Assembly: GCA_003511885.1 (NCBI GenBank)
Contig: DOIX01000123.1
Location: 1 to 6,956, forward strand
Direction: 5' to 3'
DNA from: Cyanobacteria bacterium UBA11153
GTDB lineage: Bacteria; Cyanobacteriota; Cyanobacteriia; Cyanobacteriales; Coleofasciculaceae
Length of the DNA stretch: 6,956 nucleotides
Below, piece after piece: positions 1 to 5,185 of the stretch; the stretch's first letter is position 1, and each line of letters opens with the position of its first letter. Position numbers and translations under genes: made by a program. The notes under the pieces were generated by a model, which saw nothing but the letters and a program-made list of their open reading frames with translations, was not told the origin of the DNA and ran no database searches.

Positions 1-25
1 TCTTTAGACCGGGGAGTGTCAACGT

Positions 26-475
26 TTAAGATCGATCGTTTTTGCCGAGCGCTCGGATAAATTCCAATGGTAAACCATCAGTATCGGCAATAAAAGTAAC
101 TTCATAAACTACCGATCCGATAATCTGTTGTGTTGGTGGTAATAAAATTTTCAGGGGTAAGAATTGCTCTGGATTATTTTGGGATGCTTGGGCAAATTTA
201 CTTTCGAGATTAGTTAACCAAGTTGGTAAGTCAGCTATAGTTTTAGTAAGATCGAAAGATAAATGGTAGTAACCGACATAATTTTCATCGCCAAAAGCAT
301 CAGGGGCGGGTTTGGGTTGGGGAATTTGGATTAACTCAATTCTGCCTCCTAATCCCTCCATCCAGCAAGCCAGAGTAATTCCTGCAGTGAAACGTTCTGA
401 TACAGTAAAGCCTAATAGCTCGTAAAATGCGATCGCGCGATGAATATTAGCAGTACGAATTGATGCGTGGTGCAT
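26..475 (-). CDS. VOC (glyoxalase/bleomycin-resistance fold) family protein
   Basis: A 149-residue protein with the layout of a single-chain vicinal-oxygen-chelate enzyme: two beta-alpha-beta-beta-beta modules. It starts MHHASIRT, has FYELLGF at 18-24 and RIELIQ at 45-50, then GYYHLSFDL at 68-76 and DGLPLEFIR at 133-141. The H3 (or H2), E47, H71 and E138 positions match the usual His/Glu/His/Glu metal ligands of this superfamily, so it is probably a metal-dependent lyase, isomerase or dioxygenase. The substrate cannot be read from the sequence, so a lactoylglutathione lyase label would be a guess. The start is the ATG at 473-475, with no clear Shine-Dalgarno upstream. A HIP1 octamer lies in the 5' part of the gene. 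It lies 161 bp downstream of the TIGR02652 gene on the same strand and could share its transcript, although the repeat array lies between them. Confidence 0.85.
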   Translation of the reverse strand: MHHASIRTANIHRAIAFYELLGFTVSERFTAGITLACWMEGLGGRIELIQIPQPKPAPDAFGDENYVGYYHLSFDLTKTIADLPTWLTNLESKFAQASQNNPEQFLPLKILLPPTQQIIGSVVYEVTFIADTDGLPLEFIRALGKNDRS

Positions 476-479
476 GGGA

Positions 480-515
480 ATTGCTAATTGTTAATTGCTC
501 ATTAGTCATTGTATT
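480..515. repeat. Short heptad repeat tract, opposite orientation to the main array
   Basis: From 481 the sequence reads as 7-base units TTGCTAA, TTGTTAA, TTGCTCA, TTAGTCA, TTGTATT. These resemble the reverse complement of the 541-630 array. The 12-mer at 499-510 (TCATTAGTCATT) is a perfect inverted copy of 544-555, so the two tracts can pair around a loop of 33 bases. Confidence 0.55.
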
Positions 516-540
516 GTTGATTGTTGGTTTTAAACAAAGG

Positions 541-630
541 ACTAATGACTAATGACTAATAACTAATAACTAATAACTAATAACTAATAACCAATAACCA
601 ATAACTAATGACCAATAACCAATGACCAAT
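541..630. repeat. Heptanucleotide tandem repeat array (STRR type)
   Basis: Twelve complete 7-bp units plus six bases of a thirteenth fit the consensus AC(T/C)AAT(A/G), with no insertions or deletions. The first two units are ACTAATG, the next five ACTAATA, and the rest a mixture of ACCAATA, ACTAATG and ACCAATG. Variation is confined to positions 3 and 7. The array ends 6 bp before the stop codon of the TIGR02652 gene, so it lies in its 3' untranslated region and upstream of the VOC gene. Heptamer arrays of this kind are a known class of cyanobacterial intergenic repeats. Confidence 0.9.
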
Positions 631-636
631 CGATCG

Positions 637-1146
637 TTATTCAAATAATCTAAAATAAGGATAGCGGACAGGGATGCCTGGTTCTTTTTCTAAATCAAAA
701 TTAATTACTTCCCAACAAGGATCCTCAGAAGGATCTGGACTAAACTCTACAGGTAAGCCGTATAATCTAGGTTTAGTAGGATCGGATTGACCGCGCCAAG
801 GGGTACTACGTTCCAAGTAGGTGCTAACTAATTCGCGATATCGACTAGCAATAATTACCCTTGTGGCTCTGTATCCTTGAGTATAGAGACGATCCAATGC
901 CTCGTGAATTTCAAAGCGAATCCCGTCTGGATGGGTATGTTGACGATACCATTGATCGTTCCACAAACGCCAGTGTCGTCCTGATTGGAGGTGAACGAGT
1001 TCGCCTGTGTTAGGATCTGCTTCAAAAGCACCATGACGCGGGCACAGATAAGTATCCGTCAATGTTAACGCCGGGATTGTCTGACGGCAATGAGGACAAC
1101 TAATTTCTGGCCCAAAGATGGGATACTGCAAGCTAGTATTAATCAT
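637..1146 (-). CDS. TIGR02652 family protein (cyanobacterial, zinc-binding motif)
   Basis: A 169-residue protein with an N-terminal CxxC-x14-CxxH motif: C17, C20, C35 and H38, in SCPHC and LCPRHGAF. This motif, the length near 170 and the cyanobacterial setting match family TIGR02652, which as I know it has no assigned function. The four ligands suggest one zinc ion in a small ribbon. The rest is rich in Trp, Tyr and Arg (HWRLWNDQWYRQH at 58-70) with no membrane segment or signal peptide, so it is likely cytoplasmic. The start is the ATG at 1144-1146; no good Shine-Dalgarno precedes it. A consensus TATAAT lies about 50 bp upstream. It is divergent from the carbonic-anhydrase-like gene and upstream of the VOC gene. 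I infer nucleic-acid or protein binding only weakly from the zinc motif. Confidence 0.9.
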   Translation of the reverse strand: MINTSLQYPIFGPEISCPHCRQTIPALTLTDTYLCPRHGAFEADPNTGELVHLQSGRHWRLWNDQWYRQHTHPDGIRFEIHEALDRLYTQGYRATRVIIASRYRELVSTYLERSTPWRGQSDPTKPRLYGLPVEFSPDPSEDPCWEVINFDLEKEPGIPVRYPYFRLFE

Positions 1147-1196
1147 TATTAAGCGTTCTGGGCATCTTTGCTATATGTGCTAGAGCCTGTGGATTT

Positions 1197-1202
1197 ATTA
1201 TA
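1197..1202 (-). promoter_or_regulatory. Consensus -10 box (TATAAT) for the TIGR02652 gene
   Basis: On the minus strand these bases read TATAAT, a perfect sigma-70 -10 hexamer about 50 bp before the ATG at 1146. This would place transcription start near 1190. No good -35 hexamer sits 16-18 bp upstream, so the promoter may depend on an activator or be of the -35-independent kind. No NtcA-type GTA-N8-TAC site was seen at the matching distance. Confidence 0.45.
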
Positions 1203-1244
1203 TCTAAGGGGCATTTTACAATTACATAATATGTCCCGCAGGGT

Positions 1245-1820
1245 TTGACAACTCAATCAAGTGTATCTGTGAATAATTTTAATCTACAATTGTCCATCTC
1301 TACTTCCTACTGGTCTAGTCCAGATTTCTCCAAAGCTGCTTTTGTCGCCGCAAATGCAGTGGTTATCGGTAATGTGTCTGTTGGGGCTGGTGTCAGCATT
1401 TGGTATGGTGCGGTGGTGAGGGGTGATGTGGAAAGGATCGAAATTTGCGATCGCACTAATATTCAAGATGGTGCTATCTTACATGGCGATCCGGGTAAGC
1501 CTACCATTTTAGAAGATCATGTCACTGTTGGACATAGAGCCGTTATCCATTCAGCTCATATTGAGCGAGGATGCTTGATTGGGATTGGTGCGATTGTCTT
1601 GGATGGCGTGCGGGTGGGATATGGTAGTATTGTGGGTGCGGGTGCGTTGGTAACAAAAGATGTCCCGCCTTTATCTCTCGTTGTGGGGCTTCCGGCACGG
1701 CGCGTGCGGGAAATTTCGGATATGGAAGCGGCTAATTTAATTGAACATGCGCTACGTTATGAGAAATTGGCGTTAGTTCATGCGGGGAAAGGAACGGATT
1801 TGGGATTTGTTAAGGAGTAG
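1245..1820 (+). CDS. Gamma-class carbonic anhydrase-like protein (left-handed beta-helix)
   Basis: A 191-residue hexapeptide-repeat protein of the gamma-carbonic anhydrase/YrdA type. Repeats run from about residue 37 to 150 (VVIGNVSVGAGVSIW, then GVRVGYGSIVGAGALV), followed by a C-terminal helix from about 157. All expected active-site residues are present: R59 and D61 in VRGD, Q74 and D75 in IQD, and the three zinc histidines H80, H97 and H102. The enzyme would form a trimer with zinc at subunit interfaces and may interconvert CO2 and bicarbonate, though many relatives show no measured activity. It lacks the Rubisco-small-subunit-like repeats of CcmM, so it is not the carboxysome scaffold. 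There is no in-frame ATG before residue 160. The start taken is TTG at 1245, with AGGG very close upstream; GTG at 1269 is an alternative. A HIP1 octamer lies inside. Confidence 0.88.
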   Translation: MTTQSSVSVNNFNLQLSISTSYWSSPDFSKAAFVAANAVVIGNVSVGAGVSIWYGAVVRGDVERIEICDRTNIQDGAILHGDPGKPTILEDHVTVGHRAVIHSAHIERGCLIGIGAIVLDGVRVGYGSIVGAGALVTKDVPPLSLVVGLPARRVREISDMEAANLIEHALRYEKLALVHAGKGTDLGFVKE

Positions 1821-1910
1821 TTTAGCAGTTTAGTAATTCCTGATATCCATTATCATCTCAAAATAATCTCAAATCAGTCTCTCTTAGTTTCTGAGGATTA
1901 CACTATAAAT

Positions 1911-1940
1911 GTAGGGTGCTTTATGCGAAAGTTAACGTAC
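1911..1940. repeat. Degenerate palindromic intergenic repeat
   Basis: GTAGGGTGCTTTATGC followed by GAAAGTTAACGTAC forms an imperfect dyad: most of GTGCTTTA pairs with TTAACGTAC. It resembles, from memory, a decayed copy of the GTAGGGTGCGTTA-type palindromes common between cyanobacterial genes. It lies in the convergent gap between the carbonic-anhydrase-like gene and the SRPBCC gene, where it could help end transcription, but it has no T-run. Confidence 0.3.
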
Positions 1941-1985
1941 TATTAAAAATCTGTACTCCATGCTTGTCGCCATCCACGATAATAC

Positions 1986-2462
1986 TTAATATTCTATCAA
2001 ATTAGCACCAAGTTTTTTGGCAATTCCTTCTGCTCCCCAGCGCATTATTTCATCGTGATTCCATGCTAATACTGGTTTAAGTACTGGTGTAAAAAAATTG
2101 AGCCATGGTTTTGTTGTTTTCACCTGCCAATCATGTTGAATGGTTACCCAATTTCCTTCATCTTTAAAGCTCCATTTTCCTTTCCCTTCTAAGTCTCCGG
2201 ATGCAGTAAACTCAATCGAGTTTAAATTCTCTTTTGCCACAATTTTTATAACAAAAGTAAGTTTATATGGGAGAATACCTTGCCAGGTTTGTTCTTCCAA
2301 CCTACCAATACTATCAATATTTCCTGGCTCGATGAGCTTGACATTTAAAACTGCCTTCCACCAGGATGGTAAATTGGTGCTATCAGAGATAGTATCCCAA
2401 ATATCTTGTAAAGGGGCTTCAATTTTCCAAATAGTAACAAAACTGTATTGGTTAGTTGGCAT
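1986..2462 (-). CDS. SRPBCC family protein (polyketide cyclase/START-like fold)
   Basis: A 158-residue soluble protein when started at the ATG at 2460-2462 (MPTNQYSF). The N-terminal strand and helix IEAPLQDIWDTISDSTNLPSWW (about 14-35) carry the signature of SRPBCC/polyketide-cyclase-like proteins. They are followed by beta-rich sequence and a C-terminal helix WNHDEIMRWGAEGIAKKLG (134-152), typical of the group. The fold makes a deep hydrophobic pocket for a lipid, hormone-like or polyketide ligand. The actual ligand is unknown, and no catalytic residues can be named. The reading frame continues ten codons further to a TTG at 2490-2492. That start is rejected because the ATG fits the domain boundary, although neither has a clear ribosome site. 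The gene starts 61 bp after the stop of the PstS-like gene on the same strand, so co-transcription is possible. Confidence 0.8.
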   Translation of the reverse strand: MPTNQYSFVTIWKIEAPLQDIWDTISDSTNLPSWWKAVLNVKLIEPGNIDSIGRLEEQTWQGILPYKLTFVIKIVAKENLNSIEFTASGDLEGKGKWSFKDEGNWVTIQHDWQVKTTKPWLNFFTPVLKPVLAWNHDEIMRWGAEGIAKKLGANLIEY

Positions 2463-2482
2463 AATATTGTGGTTGAGATGAG

Positions 2483-2497
2483 AAATATCCAATATTT
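2483..2497. other. Small AT-only hairpin between PstS-like and SRPBCC genes
   Basis: AAATAT-CCA-ATATTT forms a perfect 6-bp stem with a 3-base loop in the 61-bp gap upstream of the SRPBCC start. It is too AT-rich and lacks a T-run for a convincing terminator. It may be a processing site or chance. Confidence 0.25.
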
Positions 2498-2523
2498 ACA
2501 GTTATACTTGCCTAATTTTTTTG

Positions 2524-3456
2524 TTATTTTACCTCTCCTGGGATACCTGGGTTGGGCGAAGCCATCGCACGAAGTCCTTCTGGTGAACCAACATAACCTA
2601 GAAAAGCTTGCACCTGGGGACTTGCAGGCTCTTTGTAGGCATAATAGAGTTCCCTTTGATAGGGATAATTAGCGGCTTGGGGGGTTAATCCATCTATGGG
2701 GATAATTTTAACTGTTTGCTGATTGGCTACTTGGGCAAAAGTTGCATAACTAATCCCATCTGTTTTTAATTGCTGCAGTACGACAGTAGTTTCATCTTTA
2801 GGCCAATTGATAATATTAGGAGTAGTACCAAAATTTTGTCCATTCAATACTTTTTCTCTAAATGCCTGATGAGTACCGCTAAATACTGGTCGATTAATTA
2901 CCCTAATAGTTCCTGGTTTTCCGCCAATTTGCGACCAATTTGTGATTTGCCCTTGAAAAATTCCCACAACTTGAGTTTGAGTTAATCCTTTACTACCTAA
3001 TAGATTGTTATAGCCAACGACAATTGCTATCCCATCTTTAGTTAAGGGTACGGCAACCAATCCTTGGGCTTGCTCCCTCTCGTTGAGAGGACGTGAAATT
3101 GCGGCAATATCTATTGTACCAGCAATTAATGACTGAATTCCTTGTTCTGTTCCTCCTGCTTCTCCATTAACTGTAGTACCGCTAAATTTTTGTTCAAAAG
3201 CTGTTTTTAGGGCTTGATTAATTTGCACTAAGCTGGTGGAGCCTTGAATTTTGACTATTGTACCGCTGGGTACATTTGTCGGTGCTGGAAAATTATTGAT
3301 AGTAACATTTACCGGAGAGTTAGTATTTGCTCCATTAGTTAAAGAATCTAGGTTAACGTTAGATTTACGGTTAAACAACCCAAATCCAATAGCCAATATG
3401 GCAGCCGTGATGGCTAGAGCTAAAATTAAAGTTATTGTTTCGTTTTTTTGTGACAT
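2524..3456 (-). CDS. Membrane-anchored PstS-like phosphate-type substrate-binding protein
   Basis: A 310-residue protein. Residues 1-7 (MSQKNET) are cytoplasmic, 8-28 form one hydrophobic helix, 29-64 are a polar Asn/Thr/Pro linker, and 65-300 form a type-2 periplasmic binding domain of the PstS family. Family signatures are present: QGSTSL at 71-76, AISRPLNERE at 119-128, KDGIAIVV at 140-147 and RPVFSGTH at 189-196. In PstS the equivalents of S73/T74, S121, D141, R189 and S193-G194-T195 hold phosphate. There is no lipobox cysteine and no clear signal-peptidase site, so the helix probably stays as an anchor facing the periplasm. The start is the ATG at 3454-3456. No pstC, pstA or pstB lies nearby, so it may serve a distant transporter, act in sensing, or bind another oxyanion. 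The SRPBCC gene follows. Confidence 0.88.
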   Translation of the reverse strand: MSQKNETITLILALAITAAILAIGFGLFNRKSNVNLDSLTNGANTNSPVNVTINNFPAPTNVPSGTIVKIQGSTSLVQINQALKTAFEQKFSGTTVNGEAGGTEQGIQSLIAGTIDIAAISRPLNEREQAQGLVAVPLTKDGIAIVVGYNNLLGSKGLTQTQVVGIFQGQITNWSQIGGKPGTIRVINRPVFSGTHQAFREKVLNGQNFGTTPNIINWPKDETTVVLQQLKTDGISYATFAQVANQQTVKIIPIDGLTPQAANYPYQRELYYAYKEPASPQVQAFLGYVGSPEGLRAMASPNPGIPGEVK

Positions 3457-3763
3457 ATTAATTATTGATGTAATTTAGATAAGCTGCTGCGCATTTAAAC
3501 TGGATATTTTTAAGTTAGGGAAAAACTCATCAAACCTTCTCCCCAGCTACCCCTCATTCAAAACAGATCAATTAAATGCGTAACGGCTTGTCTCAGTCGC
3601 CCGTGTTATGAGAGATGAAAAAGTCATGATTCTTTCATTGTAAGCATTTTGAATGGGTGATTTTCGCTATATTAAAGATATCGCTAAAAACGATAGTAAT
3701 GTAGAGACTAGGGAGTGCTATTCTTTACAGATGTAAACTTCAGATTTAATTTTGCCTACCTCC
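3457..3763. other. 307-bp intergenic region without a recognised gene
   Basis: It holds no recognisable gene. A 9-bp inverted repeat, CGCATTTAA at 3490-3498 and TTAAATGCG at 3572-3580, sits upstream of the PstS-like gene, with 73 bp between the arms. A 27-codon ATG-led reading frame at 3653-3736 (plus strand) has no ribosome site. The right end contains a strong but unused Shine-Dalgarno-like sequence just after the protease stop codon. No promoter stood out. Confidence 0.6.
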
Positions 3764-3765
3764 TT
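3758..3765 (-). promoter_or_regulatory. Orphan perfect Shine-Dalgarno sequence (AAGGAGGT)
   Basis: On the minus strand AAGGAGGT overlaps the TAA stop of the CPBP protease gene. It is fully complementary to the 16S rRNA tail, yet no ATG, GTG or TTG start lies at a suitable distance. The only codon well placed is ATT, which opens a frame of just ten codons. It may be a relic of a lost downstream gene. Confidence 0.4.
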
Positions 3766-4456
3766 ACCTAAATAGTAATTGCCAACCGACAATTGCGATC
3801 GCAAAATCCGCAAGAGCATGACTGATATAATTAGACCATATTGAACGGTAATGCAAATAATACAACGACCACAGAGATCCGGCAATAAACACGCCTAGCG
3901 ATCCTAGCATGACAACCCGCCAGTCGTTGGTGTAAGCTGTCAAACCAATGATGTGATGAACTGTGAAACACAATCCTGCTAAAAATATAGCTTCCTTTCC
4001 CGGTATCAGGATCTTACACTTGCTACAGACAAACCAACGCCATATATACTCTTCCATCAAAGAGTTAACAATCGTGAAATAAATAGAACCTCCCAGGTAA
4101 ATAATCGGACTACTAATACCAACTTTTTTTGCCCTATTTTGTACATCTATAGGATCGATCCATTTTTCACCAAAAAGCCAATAAACAGCGATAACAATGC
4201 TAAACATTAACAATCCCAATACAGCGCCGACTAATAATTCTTTTCGTTTTGGTAGCGACAGATTAATCTTGCCTCCATCAATCCATAAAAACCACACTAC
4301 AGGTAGCCCTACCATCCAAATTTTGCATAACGAGAAGGATATCTGTCCTAAAGTTCCCGGCGCAATATACAAAGCCATTGCCGTACCAATACTAGCCGCA
4401 GCTACGATCGATCCTACAGCCAATCCAGCATTTTGACGAGGAGAACATTTCAGCAT
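3764..4456 (-). CDS. CPBP family intramembrane metalloprotease (CAAX-like/ABI)
   Basis: A 230-residue polytopic membrane protein with about six to seven hydrophobic segments (roughly 12-31, 41-59, 74-94, 117-133, 154-172, 181-201, 214-229). The conserved motifs of the CPBP/Abi family are in order: EExxxR at E135-E136-R140 (MEEYIWR), FxxxH at F164-H168 (FTVHH), and HxxxD at H213-D217 (SHALAD). In this family the glutamates and histidines line a membrane-buried catalytic site of the Rce1 type. All are present, so the protein is probably active. Substrates in cyanobacteria are mostly unknown; relatives have been linked to bacteriocin immunity, prenyl-protein processing and thylakoid development. 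It starts at the ATG at 4454-4456 behind a strong ribosome site. It has no close same-strand partner. A HIP1 octamer lies near its 3' end. Confidence 0.9.
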   Translation of the reverse strand: MLKCSPRQNAGLAVGSIVAAASIGTAMALYIAPGTLGQISFSLCKIWMVGLPVVWFLWIDGGKINLSLPKRKELLVGAVLGLLMFSIVIAVYWLFGEKWIDPIDVQNRAKKVGISSPIIYLGGSIYFTIVNSLMEEYIWRWFVCSKCKILIPGKEAIFLAGLCFTVHHIIGLTAYTNDWRVVMLGSLGVFIAGSLWSLYYLHYRSIWSNYISHALADFAIAIVGWQLLFR

Positions 4457-4463
4457 TTTCCAT

Positions 4464-4468
4464 CCTCC
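4464..4468 (-). promoter_or_regulatory. Strong ribosome binding site of the CPBP protease gene
   Basis: GGAGG on the minus strand, seven bases before the ATG at 4456, is the only textbook Shine-Dalgarno for a gene start in this window. It fixes the protease start codon. The other starts here have weak or no such site. Confidence 0.8.
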
Positions 4469-4475
4469 GTTTCTA

Positions 4476-4491
4476 ACCAGAATATACTGGT
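4476..4491. promoter_or_regulatory. Operator-like dyad overlapping a possible -10 box upstream of the protease
   Basis: ACCAG-AATATA-CTGGT has perfect 5-bp arms around an AT core, and 14 of 16 positions are symmetric. Its core reads TATATT on the minus strand (4481-4486), one mismatch from a -10 box, about 25 bp before the protease ATG. The arrangement suits a dimeric repressor site overlapping a promoter, but no -35 box or known regulator consensus was recognised. Confidence 0.35.
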
Positions 4492-4852
4492 AAAGGCTAA
4501 AATATTTACCACCGCAAATGTGTCAGGTTTGTGCCACTTTCGCAACTTGTCAGTTTCCTCAAAATATCGGGTTTGACCTACAAAGGGATGCTAATTTTTT
4601 ACATATAGTCCATGAGAGACTCTATATATACCATATAGCAAAAGTCAAAAGCTTCTTATTCACCTATTTAGATATTTACTCTTTTACCCATTGAAATACT
4701 TGCTGTCTATTGACTATAGCGTTTTCGGATGTCCCAACCATTAGCGCCACTGAAGCAAAAATGTTGAAGTAGCTTACCATAGCCTTTGTTTGACAAAAGG
4801 TTATTAAACCGCCTTTGGATTATTAGACCACAATAGCTGAAATGACGTAATC

Positions 4853-4891
4853 TCGTCAAGTATTAAGAATTAATCTTAATAAAATTGACGA
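4853..4891. other. Long stem-loop in gene-free region
   Basis: The left arm TCGTCAA-G-TATTAAGA and the right arm TCTTAATA-AAA-TTGACGA pair for 15 bp, interrupted only by a 1x3 internal loop, with a five-base ATTAA apex. All 15 pairs are Watson-Crick. No T-run follows on either strand, so it does not look like an intrinsic terminator. It could be a small-RNA element, an mRNA processing site or a palindromic repeat unit. Confidence 0.65.
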
Positions 4892-5185
4892 ATTTAAGAG
4901 GGTTTCAGCCTTCGATCTTTTGTTAAGTTATATTGATTACTTTTTTTTTTAATGGAGAGGGGTTGGGGCTGACGGGAAAACTATTCTTCTCAGTGGACAA
5001 TCTGAAAATTGGCACAAGTATCATAGATAAAGATGAATAGACTATCTTTTATAGGGAGGGACTAGAGGCTATTGGCTCTTGGCTCAGGAAGAAAACTGTA
5101 AAATCAAGGCTTTGAGGAATTGAGAATATCTTAACTGTTCTGGCGGTTGCTATACCCAAAATCAAGCTCGAAAACTTTTAACCAT

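Larger units (their letters stand above)
4457..5185. other. 729-bp gene-free region with hairpins
   Basis: No coding sequence was recognised on either strand. It contains the protease leader (ribosome site and dyad), a pair of short direct repeats at 4513-4526 and 4541-4553, and a small CTATAT/ATATAG hairpin at 4622-4638. It also holds the long hairpin at 4853-4891, a run of ten T at 4941-4950, and an AAAGAT/ATCTTT stem at 5029-5049. It could hold a small RNA or the decayed remains of an inserted element. No transposase fragment was seen. Confidence 0.5.

Noticed and set aside
480..630. CRISPR array
   Set aside because: The repeats are 7 bp, contiguous and without spacers, so this is a tandem repeat, and no cas gene is present.
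1284..1466. 60-codon minus-strand frame
   Set aside because: It is the antisense shadow of the gamma carbonic-anhydrase-like gene, whose active-site residues are intact.
1245..1820. ccmM assignment
   Set aside because: Only the gamma-carbonic-anhydrase domain is present. The Rubisco-small-subunit-like repeats and carboxysome neighbours are missing.
2140..2481. 113-codon plus-strand open frame
   Set aside because: It is antisense to the well-supported SRPBCC gene, its translation has no domain-like pattern, and it has no ribosome site.
2448..2672. 74-codon plus-strand frame across the PstS-like/SRPBCC junction
   Set aside because: It overlaps both minus-strand genes, and the parts that look protein-like are antisense to conserved coding sequence.
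3442..3448. A-AAA-AAC heptamer in the first codons of the PstS-like gene, in the right phase for -1 frameshifting
   Set aside because: The -1 frame meets a stop about two dozen codons later and makes no sensible product. The tract is simply the codons for QKN, and the other MSQKNET gene has AAT instead.
3490..3580. 9-bp inverted repeat CGCATTTAA/TTAAATGCG upstream of the PstS-like gene as an operator or terminator
   Set aside because: The arms are separated by 73 bp and a match of this size at that distance is not unlikely by chance; no Pho-box-like direct repeats accompany it.
3653..3736. 27-codon ATG-led frame (MGDFRYIKDI...) between the PstS-like and protease genes
   Set aside because: It has no Shine-Dalgarno, no recognisable homology and a length within chance for non-coding DNA; kept only as a note.
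4930..4950. Run of ten T as a terminator tail
   Set aside because: No GC-containing hairpin immediately precedes it, and no plus-strand gene ends nearby.
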